Positions 15,793 to 24,035 are shown, numbered from the stretch's first letter. The stretch is 64,000 bases of DNA from Symbiobacterium thermophilum (GCA_020725105.1 DYFQ01000001.1:45176-109175), one strand, 5' to 3'. Program-made: numbers and translations. The notes: generated by a model not told the origin, from the letters alone.

Positions 15793-17586
15793 ATGGCCGT
15801 GTCTCAGGAACTGGTCCGCCTGATTGCCCGGGAGGCGCTGGGCAGAGACGTTGAAGCAGCCGTCATCGAGGAAACCGCCCGGCGGCTGGAGGGGCTGCTG
15901 TCGAGAGTCCGCGGGCTGGACCTGGAGCAACTGTTGCCGCTGGAGCCGCCGGCGGCCTTCAACCCCGGACATCCCGCCTGGGCCCGCCGGCCGGAAGCGG
16001 GCGAGCCCGCCTGGGCCGGGCTGGGCGCCGGAGCGGCCGGTTCCAGCGGCTACGGCACGGTGCCGGCCGCCGGCGGCCCGTCCGGGGCCGGGGCCCCGCC
16101 CACGGTCGGAACCCCGCCGGCCGCCGCGTCCGCCGCGGCCGGCGCGCCGTCGAGGCCCGGCCCCGCGACCGGCCCCCGCGCCGACCTCTGGTTCAAGAGC
16201 CTGGCGGAGGTGGCCGAGGCCATCCGCCGGCGCCAGGTGTCGCCGGTGGAGGTTACCCGCGCCGCGCTCGACCGGCTGGAGGCGGTGGAGGGCCGGCTGA
16301 ACGCGTTCATCACCGTCACCGCCGGGGCGGCCATGGAGGCGGCGAGGGCCGCCGAGGCGGCCCTGGTCCGCCGGGAGCCCGCCGGACCGCTCCACGGCGT
16401 GCCCGTGGCCCTGAAAGACCTGTTCGAGACGGCCGGCGTCCCGACCACGGCCGGTTCCCGGATCCTGGCCGATCACGTCCCGAGCCGGGACGGGACCGTG
16501 GTCCGGCGGCTCCGGGAGGCCGGCGCCATTCTGGTCGGCAAGACCAACACCCACGAGTTCGCCTTCGGACCCACCACCATCAACCCTCACTACGGCCCCA
16601 CCCGCAACCCGTGGGCCCTCGACCGGGTGCCGGGCGGCTCCAGCGGCGGCTCGGCGGCGGCGGTCGCGGCCGGGGTCGTCTACGCCGCCATGGGCACCGA
16701 CACGGGCGGTTCAATCCGGATCCCCGCCGCGGCCTGTGGCACAGTGGGCCTGAAGCCCACCTACGGCCTGGTGTCGAGGCACGGCATCATCCCGCTGAGC
16801 TGGTCGCTGGACCATGCCGGCCCTCTCACCAGGACGGTGGCCGACGCGGCGCTGGTCCTGGGGGTGATAGCCGGTCGCGACCCGTCGGACCACGCCACGG
16901 TGGACCGGCCGGTGCCCGAATACGCCGCCTTCGCCCGGCCGGGCGACCTGAAGGGGGTCCGGGTCGGGGTGGCCCGGGCCTGGGCCGAGGACCGGGTGGC
17001 ACCGGCCGTGGGCCAGGCCTTCGAGGCCGCCGTCAGGGCGCTCTCCGGCATCGGCGCCGAGGTTCGCGAGGTCCAGCTTCCCGCCGCCGACCACATGATG
17101 GTGGTGAACCGGCTCATCGCCCTGGCCGAGGCGGCCGCCTACCACGCGCCCTACCTGGCCACCCGGGCCCGGGACTACGGGGCCGACGTGCGGGGCCGGC
17201 TGGAACTGGGCCAGTACCTGCTGGCCCGGGACTACCTGGCGGGCCAGCGGCTGCGGGGGGAGATGTGCCGGCACCTGGCCGCCGTGATGGACGCGGTGGA
17301 CGTGGTGGCGGTGCCCACCGTGCCGGTGGCGGCGCCCCGCATCGACCAGACCGTGGTTGAGTGGGGTGGGGAAGTTGAGACGGTCCCGGAGGCGCTGATC
17401 CGCCTGACGGCCCCCTTCAACGTAACCGGTAACCCCGTCCTGGCACTACCGTGCGGCTTCACCCCCGACGGCTTGCCCGTGTCGCTGCAACTGGCGGGCC
17501 GGCCCTTTGACGAGGCGACCCTCTTGCGGGTGGGGGCGACATACGAAGCGACCGCCGGGTGGTTCACCCGGCGGCCGCCCATCTGA
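15793..17586 (+). CDS. Amidase-signature hydrolase with GatC-like N-terminal domain
   Basis: A 597-residue protein. Residues ~1-60 (LVRLIAREALG, RRLEGLLSRVRGLDLEQL, then LPLEPPAAFNP) look like a GatC subunit: two helices and a Pro-rich tail. A Gly/Ala/Pro-rich linker of about 70 residues follows. The catalytic domain has the amidase-signature triad: Lys in ALKDLFE near residue 208, and serines in GGSSGGSAAA near 282 and TDTGGSIRIPA near 305. It hydrolyses an amide; the substrate is unknown (indole-acetamide, allophanate or Glu-tRNA-type enzymes share the fold). No gatA/gatB is nearby, so it is not an evident amidotransferase. ATG at 15793 is preceded by GGGGGGAAG; the upstream Arg-rich frame is ignored. 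Confidence 0.85.
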   Translation: MAVSQELVRLIAREALGRDVEAAVIEETARRLEGLLSRVRGLDLEQLLPLEPPAAFNPGHPAWARRPEAGEPAWAGLGAGAAGSSGYGTVPAAGGPSGAGAPPTVGTPPAAASAAAGAPSRPGPATGPRADLWFKSLAEVAEAIRRRQVSPVEVTRAALDRLEAVEGRLNAFITVTAGAAMEAARAAEAALVRREPAGPLHGVPVALKDLFETAGVPTTAGSRILADHVPSRDGTVVRRLREAGAILVGKTNTHEFAFGPTTINPHYGPTRNPWALDRVPGGSSGGSAAAVAAGVVYAAMGTDTGGSIRIPAAACGTVGLKPTYGLVSRHGIIPLSWSLDHAGPLTRTVADAALVLGVIAGRDPSDHATVDRPVPEYAAFARPGDLKGVRVGVARAWAEDRVAPAVGQAFEAAVRALSGIGAEVREVQLPAADHMMVVNRLIALAEAAAYHAPYLATRARDYGADVRGRLELGQYLLARDYLAGQRLRGEMCRHLAAVMDAVDVVAVPTVPVAAPRIDQTVVEWGGEVETVPEALIRLTAPFNVTGNPVLALPCGFTPDGLPVSLQLAGRPFDEATLLRVGATYEATAGWFTRRPPI

Positions 17587-17660
17587 ACCGGGATTCTCGT
17601 GAATCCGAAGTTCGCGGTGTCTGGTTGCGTTGCCCGCCGACCGGCGGACGGCTACCAGCC

Positions 17661-17858
17661 TCAGCCGCCGCTGCTGCAGCCGCCACGGGTGCCGGTGGCG
17701 GCCGGCTTGCCACCCCCGATGACCATGATGGGGGAGTAGACCCGCTGTAGCTGGTCGCTGTCGCAGGCCGGGCACCGGACGCCGTCCCGCTCCTCGACGC
17801 TGACCTTCACGCCGAACTGGTGTTCACATTGCTTGCATCGAAAGTCGTACCAGGGCAT
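17661..17858 (-). CDS. FmdB-family zinc-ribbon protein
   Basis: A 65-residue protein beginning MPWYDFRCKQCEHQF, with two CxxC pairs (CKQC, CPAC) that form the single zinc ribbon of the FmdB family, and a Gly/Ser/Cys-rich tail (GGCSSGG). FmdB was named as a putative regulator of formamidase and amidase genes; the biochemical role is unsettled. It sits convergent to, and 74 bases from, an amidase gene, which fits that naming. ATG at 17858 is chosen because the conserved MPxYxFxC start aligns; the frame upstream is poor. A strong promoter with a palindromic operator lies 48-103 bases upstream. Confidence 0.85.
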   Translation of the reverse strand: MPWYDFRCKQCEHQFGVKVSVEERDGVRCPACDSDQLQRVYSPIMVIGGGKPAATGTRGGCSSGG

Positions 17859-17905
17859 CTGCCAGAGCCGTCCCCTTTCGACAGCGGAACCTTGCGCCAA
17901 CTCGC

Positions 17906-17925
17906 GCATACCCCACGGGGTATGC
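17906..17925 (-). promoter_or_regulatory. CsoR/CstR-like operator palindrome
   Basis: GCATACCCC-AC-GGGGTATGC is a perfect 9-bp inverted repeat around two bases. The ATACCC...GGGTAT core is the known operator form of the CsoR/RcnR/CstR (DUF156) repressor family, for example B. subtilis copZA. It starts seven bases downstream of the -10 box and so covers the expected transcription start of the fmdB-like gene. No DUF156 regulator gene is in the window. Confidence 0.65.
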
Positions 17926-17931
17926 GGCCCG

Positions 17932-17961
17932 ATTTTACTATGCCGCCCGTCGGGCTGTCAA
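17932..17961 (-). promoter_or_regulatory. Sigma-A promoter of the fmdB-like gene
   Basis: On the minus strand, TTGACA (17956-17961) is followed by an 18-bp spacer and TAAAAT (17932-17937), a 6/6 and 5/6 match to -35 and -10. It is the best vegetative promoter I saw in the window. Confidence 0.75.
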
Positions 17962-17992
17962 CGCGGGGCCTCCATCGTGCCGGATGGCCGGC

Positions 17993-19438
17993 TCAGCCGT
18001 CCGGCTCCAGCTGGTGAACGGGCGGCTTCGCGCCTTCAGGCAACGGTGAGCGGTAGCCCTGCCCCTCCGTCGCCGCGAGAAACTCCGCCCTCGCCTTCTC
18101 CAGGAGCGTCGTGTCGGTCAGGAGTTCGAGCCCCGCGACGGCCATCGCCTTCGCCGCCGTCAGCATGCCCTTGTGCCCGATGCCCGAGCCGGCGGCAGCG
18201 GTGAACTGCCACGAGTGCCCCGGGGTGCCCAGGGGCACGCAGGCCGTGCCCAGTTGCGCGGTGGGCACGATCCAGCTCACGTCGCCCACGTCGGTGGAGC
18301 CGTGACCGATGCGTCCCGGATCGAACGGCCGGTCCACCCGGTCGTGGAGCACCTTGTCGAACAGGTCGGCCGGCGCCTTTGCCGCCCGCAGGGCGGCCGC
18401 CTTCTGGGCCGGCGGGACGGACTCGGAGAGCCGCCGCGCGAACTCGTGGTCGGTGTCGTCGAAGGCGGGCGGGCCCACCGCTTCCAGGGCCCGGTGGAGC
18501 ACCTCGTTGAGCGTGTGGTTGATGAGGGTGTTGTAGCAGGCCGCGAGGAACTCTGTCTCGAAGGTCGTACCGGTCATCAGGGCCGCGCCGGCGGCGCAGT
18601 CCAGCACCCGCTGGTACAGTTCCTCGGTCTCGTCGCGGCCGGGCGCCCGCACGTAGTACCAGGCCTCGGCCTCGGCGGGCACCACGTTGGGTTCGGCCCC
18701 GCCGCGGGTGATGACGTAGTGGATCCGGGCGTCGGGCGGCATGTGCTCCCGGAGGTAGTTGACGCCCACGTTCATCAGTTCCACCGCGTCCAGGGCGCTT
18801 CTGCCGTGGTGGGGGTCGGCCGCCGCGTGGGACGCCCGGCCCCGGAAGCGGAACTTCACCGAGTTCATGGCCAGCGAGGGGCCGTCCCAGACCATGTTGA
18901 GCGACGCGGGGTGCCAGGTGAGGCAGGCGTCCAGGCCGTCGAAACAGCCGTCCCGGGCCATGAACACCTTGCCCACCAGGGTCTCCTCGGCCGGGCAGCC
19001 GAAGTAGCGGACGGTGCCCGGAAGATCGAATTCCTCCAGGAGGTAGCGGACGGCGACGGCGGCGCCCATGGCGGCCGTGCCCAGCAGGTTGTGGCCGCAG
19101 CCGTGGCCGGGCGCGCCCTCCTTCAGCGGCCGGCGCTCGGGCGACCGGGCCTGGGAGAGACCCGGCAGGGCGTCGTACTCGCCGAGAAACCCGATGGCCG
19201 GCGTCCCGTCGCCCCGCCGGTAGGTGGCGACGAAGGCGGTGGGCATGCCACCTGCCCCGGATTCGACCCGGAAGCCGTGGGCCTCAAGTTCCTCCACCTG
19301 GAGCCGGGCGGAGCGGTACTCGTGCAGCCCGACCTCGGCATGCTCCCAGATCCGGTCGGCCAGGTGGACCCAGCGGGCCTGGTGGCCAGAAACGATTGCC
19401 TCAACGCGGTCACGGAGCGAGCCGACGGTGGTGGACAT
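17993..19438 (-). CDS. M20-family amidohydrolase, AbgB-like
   Basis: A 481-residue zinc peptidase of the M20D group. Visible are GFLGEYDALPGLSQ, the metal-binding GHGCGHNLLGTAAMG, PAEET, and a dimerisation lid with GRASHAAADPHHGRSALDAV. The C-terminal GSTDVGDVSWIVP and TPGHSWQF match p-aminobenzoyl-glutamate hydrolase subunit B (AbgB) and its relatives, which cleave aminoacyl amides in the cytoplasm. No AbgA partner lies next to it. ATG at 19438 is preceded by GGGAGGTAG; the in-frame extension upstream is antisense of the VKOR gene. It is the last gene of a minus-strand run with dsbA-like and VKOR genes, nine bases apart from the latter. Confidence 0.85.
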   Translation of the reverse strand: MSTTVGSLRDRVEAIVSGHQARWVHLADRIWEHAEVGLHEYRSARLQVEELEAHGFRVESGAGGMPTAFVATYRRGDGTPAIGFLGEYDALPGLSQARSPERRPLKEGAPGHGCGHNLLGTAAMGAAVAVRYLLEEFDLPGTVRYFGCPAEETLVGKVFMARDGCFDGLDACLTWHPASLNMVWDGPSLAMNSVKFRFRGRASHAAADPHHGRSALDAVELMNVGVNYLREHMPPDARIHYVITRGGAEPNVVPAEAEAWYYVRAPGRDETEELYQRVLDCAAGAALMTGTTFETEFLAACYNTLINHTLNEVLHRALEAVGPPAFDDTDHEFARRLSESVPPAQKAAALRAAKAPADLFDKVLHDRVDRPFDPGRIGHGSTDVGDVSWIVPTAQLGTACVPLGTPGHSWQFTAAAGSGIGHKGMLTAAKAMAVAGLELLTDTTLLEKARAEFLAATEGQGYRSPLPEGAKPPVHQLEPDG

Positions 19439-19446
19439 TGGCGAGA

Positions 19447-19893
19447 CTACCTCCCACGCTGGCCCGCGGCGGCCGGCCCTGAATCCCGCCTGGCCACTTC
19501 CAGGCCCAGCATCACGGTGGTGCCGGTGATGATCAGGGCCGAGGCCACGCACCACCCGCAGACGGCCTCGATGACGTAGAACTCGATCCAGGTCAGATAA
19601 GCGGAATAAACGGTCCCCGCGACGCCCACGGCGAACAGGCCGGGCAGCAGGAGCGGCGGCGCCCCGGGTCTGGCCAGCCAGAGCCCGCCGGCGAATAGCA
19701 CGGCGTAGGCCCCCATGCCCAGCAGCGCCACGGGTACCGGACCGAGCCAGGCGTAGGGACTGGCCGCCACGGCCTGGCATCCCGCCCGGCCGGCGCACCA
19801 CGGTTCCCCGGGCGTCAGGGCGGTCCACGTAAGGTAGGCCGAGACGCCAAGGCCGGCGGCGGCCAGCAGGGCCACCCAGCGACCCGCGCCCAC
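19447..19893 (-). CDS. Vitamin K epoxide reductase (VKOR) family membrane protein
   Basis: A 148-residue, four-helix membrane protein. It has the loop cysteine pair (PWCAGRAGC) and, at the start of the last helix, the redox CxxC (AVCGWCVASAL). Bacterial VKOR takes electrons from the DsbA-like thiol oxidase in the periplasm or outer membrane face and passes them to quinone. GTG at 19893 begins two bases after the stop of the dsbA-like gene, with GGAGGT nine bases before the start, so the two are one translational unit and very likely form a DsbA-VKOR disulfide-forming couple that replaces DsbB or BdbC. Confidence 0.9.
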   Translation of the reverse strand: MGAGRWVALLAAAGLGVSAYLTWTALTPGEPWCAGRAGCQAVAASPYAWLGPVPVALLGMGAYAVLFAGGLWLARPGAPPLLLPGLFAVGVAGTVYSAYLTWIEFYVIEAVCGWCVASALIITGTTVMLGLEVARRDSGPAAAGQRGR

Positions 19894-19895
19894 GG

Positions 19896-20603
19896 CTAGG
19901 GTACCTCCGCCAGGGCTTTGTCGATGGCTTCGGCCATCACCTCAAAGGGCACCAGGCCGTCGATCTTCTGGCCATTCACGAAGAAGGCCGGCGTGCCCTG
20001 AACGCCCAGGTCCAGGCCGGCCTGGAAATCTTCGGCCAGCTTGGGCAGGTATTTCTGGTCTGCGAGACAGGCGTCGAAGCTCTTGCGGTCGAGGCCCAGC
20101 CGGGTCGCGTACTCCTTGAGCCGGGCCACGTCGTAGGCCGCGCGGCCGCGCTCGCGGAAGCTGGTGAACAGGAGTTCGTGGTACGGCCAGAACCTGTCCT
20201 GCTCGGCGGCGCACTCGCTGGCCAGCGCCGCGTTGACCGAATCCTGGCCCATGAAGGGGAAGTGCCGGAAGACGAGCTTCACCCGGCCGGTGGTGATGTA
20301 GTTGGCCTCCACCTGCTTCATCAGGCCCAGTGCCGCCTCGGCGCAGTAGCGGCACTGAAAGTCGCTGAACTCCACCACGGTGACGGGGGCGTCGGGACTC
20401 CCCTTCACCGTCCCCGCCACCGGGACGTCCTCGCTGACCGGTGGCGGAGCCGGCTGCGTTCTGAGCCGAGGCCCGGCCACCATCAGGGCCAGCGCGGCGG
20501 TCACGCCGATCACCGCGGCCAGGACAAGCGTTCCGCGGGCTCCGCCGGGACGCCTTTCTACCCGGCCGGACGGTCTGGACTTGCGCGCGCGCTTGCGGGC
20601 CAT
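19896..20603 (-). CDS. DsbA-like thiol:disulfide oxidoreductase, membrane-anchored
   Basis: A 235-residue protein with a basic N-terminus and one transmembrane anchor (residues ~27-43), then a linker rich in Pro, and a thioredoxin/DsbA fold. The active site is FSDFQCRYCAEAAL; the cis-proline loop is VQGTPAFFVNGQKIDG. It would oxidise cysteines in exported proteins and be reoxidised by the adjacent VKOR. ATG at 20603 starts the strongly basic MARKRARKSR region. The long upstream frame is unsupported. Confidence 0.9.
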   Translation of the reverse strand: MARKRARKSRPSGRVERRPGGARGTLVLAAVIGVTAALALMVAGPRLRTQPAPPPVSEDVPVAGTVKGSPDAPVTVVEFSDFQCRYCAEAALGLMKQVEANYITTGRVKLVFRHFPFMGQDSVNAALASECAAEQDRFWPYHELLFTSFRERGRAAYDVARLKEYATRLGLDRKSFDACLADQKYLPKLAEDFQAGLDLGVQGTPAFFVNGQKIDGLVPFEVMAEAIDKALAEVP

Positions 20604-20633
20604 GGCATCCCCCGTCTCTCCCGCCCCTGGTTG

Positions 20634-20639
20634 ATTGTA
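20634..20639 (-). promoter_or_regulatory. Possible -10 element for dsbA-VKOR operon
   Basis: TACAAT on the minus strand lies 31 bases before the dsbA-like start. No convincing -35 is present at 16-18 bp, so this is tentative. A GGGGTATGCGGGG stretch upstream resembles half of the CsoR-like palindrome at 17906. Confidence 0.35.
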
Positions 20640-20896
20640 CACCGCCCGGGCGGTTTCCCCCCGCATACCCCGCGACATGGTTCCGGACGGTTTCGGGGCC
20701 CAGGGGGGAGTGGACGCGCCGGTGAAGGCTGGCCAGGTCCCGACGGCCCGCCAGCCAGATTCCATCCGCCGGCCGGCCCGGGCGGTCAGGGCCATCGGAC
20801 GCTGGCCGGTGGCGCCGGGTGACGGCGGTCACAGACCGGCCGGCGGAAGCAGGCGGTATGGTGGTGCCGGAACGTACCGTGAGAGGCGGCGCGAGC

Positions 20897-21235
20897 ATGG
20901 AAAAAGGGCGCTCGGAGCCAGGACGTGCCTCCGCCAGTGGGGAGGGGCTGGCCGTCACCGTGGAGCTGTTTGCCCCCCTCAGCGACAGGCTGGGCGCGTC
21001 CAGCCTCGAAGTTGGCCTGGCGGCCGGCGCCACCGTGGGCGACCTTCTCCGCCGCTTGGCCGCGAATTATCCGGCTTTCCGGCCCTTCTGGCCCGCCATT
21101 GGCGAGCCGGCCTACTATCCCTTCCTCGTGGTGAACGGATCGTCGCTGTCCCTTCCGGCCGGGCTTGACCGCGGGCTGAAGCACGGCGACCGGGTGGGCA
21201 TCGTGCCACCCATCGCGGGTGGAAGCCGGCGGTGA
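20897..21235 (+). CDS. MoaD/ThiS-like ubiquitin-fold sulfur carrier, tungsten-oxidoreductase partner
   Basis: A 112-residue protein with a beta-grasp domain: VTVELFAPLSDRLGASSLEV, ATVGDLLRRLA, FLVVNGSSL, LKHGDRVGIVPPIAGG. MoaD carries sulfur as a C-terminal thiocarboxylate for molybdopterin synthesis; here the Gly-Gly is followed by SRR, so the tail would need trimming or the protein has a different role. Its last bases overlap the start of the tungsten oxidoreductase gene (GTGA), which argues for a dedicated partner. ATG at 20897 is chosen over upstream starts because the preceding residues lack protein character. A second copy of this arrangement occurs at 56.9-59.1 kb. Confidence 0.78.
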   Translation: MEKGRSEPGRASASGEGLAVTVELFAPLSDRLGASSLEVGLAAGATVGDLLRRLAANYPAFRPFWPAIGEPAYYPFLVVNGSSLSLPAGLDRGLKHGDRVGIVPPIAGGSRR

Positions 21236-23076
21236 AGGGTTACGCCGGCCGGGTCCTCCGGGTTGACCTGTCCACGGGGCGGCTGGCCACGGAACCCCTG
21301 GACGAGGACCGGGCCCGGCGCTTCATCGGTGGCCGCGGGCTGGCCGCCAGCTATCTGGCGGCGGAACTGGGGGCCGGGGCCGACCCGCTGGGCTCTGAGA
21401 ACCTCCTCGTCCTGGCCACCGGACCGTTCCAGGGGGCGCCGCTACCCGGCCACGACCGCTGGACCGCCTGCGCCCGCTCCCCCCTCACCGGCGGCTGGGG
21501 CGACGCCAATGCCTCGGGACCCTTCGGCACCGCCTTGAAGGGCGCCGGCTTCGACGCCGTGCTGGTGCAGGGCCTGGCTGATCGCCCCGTCTACCTGTGG
21601 CTGGACGGCGGCCGGGCCGAGCTTCGCGACGCGGCACACCTCTGGGGCCGGACCGTCGCCGACGCCACCGACGCGCTGCTGGCGGAACTGCCGGACGGCG
21701 CGCAGGTGGCGTGCATCGGCCCGGCCGGGGAGCGGAAAGTCCGCTTCGCCAGCATCGTCTCCAGCTATAACCGGGTGGCGGCCCGCTCGGGGCTGGGGGC
21801 GGTCATGGGGGCCAAGGGGCTGAAGGCCGTCTGCGCCCGCCCCGCCCGCCCGGTGCCGGTGGCGGACCGGCGCGCCCTGGCCGCCGCCAGCCGGGAGTTT
21901 GTCCGGGCCATGGCTGATTCGCCCAACCTTCAGCTCTTCAAGCTATACGGCACTCCGGGGGCCATCCGGGCCTACAACGCCCTGGGCATGCTTCCGGTGA
22001 AGAACTTCCTCCAGGGGACCGCGCCCGAGGCCGAAGCCGTGTCCGGCGAGGCGCTGGCCCGAACCTTCAGGCTGACCGCCGAGACCTGCGCCGGCTGCCC
22101 CGTGTGGTGCCGGCGGCGCCTGGAAACCTCCGACCCGGTGTACGGGCCGGTGGACCCCCGGTACGGGGGTCCCGACTTCGAGACCGTGGGATCGCTGGGC
22201 GCAGCCTGCGGCATCTTCGACCCTCACTTCCTTGCCCGGGCCAACGCCCTGGCCAACGCCTACGGCCTGGACACGGTCAACCTGGGGCTGGCCCTGGCCT
22301 GGGCCATGGAGTGCACCGCCCGGGGCATCCTCACCCCGGCCGACACCGACGGGTTGCGCCTGCAGTGGGGAGACGCCCGCGCCGCCCTGGCCATGGTCGA
22401 GCGCATCGCCCGCCGGCAGGGCTTCGGCGCCCTGCTGGCCGAGGGGGTCGGCCGGGCCGCCCGCGAGGTGGGGCGGGGCAGCGAAGCCCTGGCGATGCAC
22501 GTCAAGAACCAGGCGCTGCCGGCCCACGACCCCCGGTCCAAGGTGGGCCTGGGGCTCACCTTCGCCACCGCCAACCGGGGGGCGTGCCACCTCCAGGGGG
22601 TCCACGACACCAGCCTCGAGGCCGGCATCCTCGCACCCGAACTCGGGCTGGATCCCGCCCGCTACCGAGGGCTGTCCCGGACGGCCCGGGAGCACAAGGC
22701 GGCGGCCCAGGTGGCCGCCCAGGACTGGAAAGACGCCACCGACTGCCTGATCATGTGCAAGTTCCTGGCCTACGACTACGGGCCGGGCAGTCCGGGCCTG
22801 GCGGCCCGGCTGCTCTCCGCCGTTACCGGCTGGGACGTGGGCTGGCGCGAGTTGCTGCTGGCCGGAGCCAGGTGCTACACCCTGGGCCGTCTGGTGAACC
22901 TGCGCTGCGGCCTGGGGCGGGCCGACGATCTGCTGCCGGCCCGGGTGGCCGACGGGCTCGACGGGATGCTGGAGGAGTACTACGCGCTGCGCGGCTGGGA
23001 CGCGTCGGGCGTGCCCCGGCCCGAAACGCTGGCCCGGTTGGGACTGGACGACTACGGCTCAGGCTCCGGCCGGTAA
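21232..23076 (+). CDS. Aldehyde:ferredoxin oxidoreductase (AOR family, tungsten)
   Basis: A 614-residue protein of the usual AOR length. The N-terminal pterin-binding domain starts GYAGRVLRVDLSTG and contains GGRGLAASYL. 4Fe-4S ligands are CAGCPVWC near residues 286-293 and a distant Cys in DCLIMCKF near 503-508. KGLKAVCARP and DTVNLGLALAWAME are also family-typical. It contains a tungsten-bispterin and oxidises aldehydes to acids with ferredoxin, or reduces acids when ferredoxin is low-potential. GTG at 21232 overlaps the upstream MoaD-like gene by four bases. The 3' end overlaps the convergent CDF transporter by 25 bases. Confidence 0.92.
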   Translation: MKGYAGRVLRVDLSTGRLATEPLDEDRARRFIGGRGLAASYLAAELGAGADPLGSENLLVLATGPFQGAPLPGHDRWTACARSPLTGGWGDANASGPFGTALKGAGFDAVLVQGLADRPVYLWLDGGRAELRDAAHLWGRTVADATDALLAELPDGAQVACIGPAGERKVRFASIVSSYNRVAARSGLGAVMGAKGLKAVCARPARPVPVADRRALAAASREFVRAMADSPNLQLFKLYGTPGAIRAYNALGMLPVKNFLQGTAPEAEAVSGEALARTFRLTAETCAGCPVWCRRRLETSDPVYGPVDPRYGGPDFETVGSLGAACGIFDPHFLARANALANAYGLDTVNLGLALAWAMECTARGILTPADTDGLRLQWGDARAALAMVERIARRQGFGALLAEGVGRAAREVGRGSEALAMHVKNQALPAHDPRSKVGLGLTFATANRGACHLQGVHDTSLEAGILAPELGLDPARYRGLSRTAREHKAAAQVAAQDWKDATDCLIMCKFLAYDYGPGSPGLAARLLSAVTGWDVGWRELLLAGARCYTLGRLVNLRCGLGRADDLLPARVADGLDGMLEEYYALRGWDASGVPRPETLARLGLDDYGSGSGR

Positions 23077-23978
23077 GCCGGCGCCCGAGGGGGGGTCTCG
23101 CGAAGCTGGGGGTTGACGTGGACCATCACGTCCAGCGCCTCCGGCACCCGGGCCAGCAGTTCGTCCTTGACGGAGGAAGCCACGGCATGGCCGGCTTCCA
23201 CGGTCAGGTCGGGCCGGACGCCGATCTTCACGTCCACCAGCAGGCGGCCCCCGCTGGCCCTGGTCCGCAGTTCATGCACGGCTTCGACCCCCGAGACGGT
23301 CTCGATCAGGCGGCGCAGCCGGCCGACGGTCCGGGGGTCGGCGGACCGGTCCATGAACTCGTCCACGGCCTGGCGGCCGAGGGTCCACCCGGTCCGTAGG
23401 ACCACCAGGCTGATGCCGGACGCGGCCAGCGGATCAAGCCACGGTAGGCCCACCCGGGCGCCCACGGCGCCGGCCAGGGCACCGCCGGAGACGAGCGCGT
23501 CGGCCCGATAGTTCAGCCCCGCCGCAACCAGGGCCGGCGAGCCAAGGGAGTGGCCCAGGACCAGGTGGTGCCGGGCCAGCGCCAGCTTTGCCACGAGCGA
23601 CAGCCCGGCCGCCACGGCGGCCACCGTCCCCGGGACGCCCAGTGGTGGCGCGGTCAACTGGCGGTAGGTCCCGTGGAGCAGCGCCAGCCCGGCCCCCAGG
23701 ACCAGCAGGCCCAGGAGCGCCGTGGCCACGGCCTCGGCCCGCCGGTGGCCGTAAGGGTGTTCCGGGTCGGGAGGGCGGGCGGCCACGGCGATGCCCACGG
23801 CGGCGGCCAGCCCGACCAGGACGTCCAGGGCCGAGTCGATGCCGTCGGCCAGGACGGCGCTGGACCCTGCCAGCAGGCCGGCCGCCACCTTGACCGCGGC
23901 CAGCCCCGCGTTGACGCCCATTCCGGCGGCGGCGGCGCGGAACGGGAGGGCCGCCGCGTGGTCATCGCCGGTACCCAT
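23052..23978 (-). CDS. Cation diffusion facilitator (CDF) metal exporter
   Basis: A protein of about 308 residues with six transmembrane helices and a cytoplasmic C-terminal domain. The metal site residues appear as ADGIDSALD in TM2 and HPYGHRRAE in the TM2-TM3 loop, with a second site in TM5 (NYRADALVSGG). The C-terminal domain has VEAVHELRTRASGGRLLVDV, typical of FieF/MntE-like proteins that export Zn, Fe or Mn in exchange for protons. ATG at 23978 has GGGGTGG eight bases upstream; GTG at 23990 is the alternative. A perfect 15-bp palindrome lies 43 bases upstream and probably holds the metal-sensor operator. Confidence 0.9.
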   Translation of the reverse strand: MGTGDDHAAALPFRAAAAGMGVNAGLAAVKVAAGLLAGSSAVLADGIDSALDVLVGLAAAVGIAVAARPPDPEHPYGHRRAEAVATALLGLLVLGAGLALLHGTYRQLTAPPLGVPGTVAAVAAGLSLVAKLALARHHLVLGHSLGSPALVAAGLNYRADALVSGGALAGAVGARVGLPWLDPLAASGISLVVLRTGWTLGRQAVDEFMDRSADPRTVGRLRRLIETVSGVEAVHELRTRASGGRLLVDVKIGVRPDLTVEAGHAVASSVKDELLARVPEALDVMVHVNPQLRETPPRAPAYRPEPEP

Positions 23979-24020
23979 GCCAGGTTCCACCCCTTCCCAC
24001 CATCGTGCACCACCGCGAAT

Positions 24021-24035
24021 TTAGTCAATGACTAA
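24021..24035 (-). promoter_or_regulatory. 15-bp operator palindrome upstream of the CDF exporter
   Basis: TTAGTCA-A-TGACTAA is a perfect inverted repeat in an AT-rich patch that stands out from the surrounding GC-rich DNA. On the minus strand it contains TTGACT, a possible -35, with only a weak -10 (CACGAT) downstream. The repressor family is not known to me. Confidence 0.6.
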
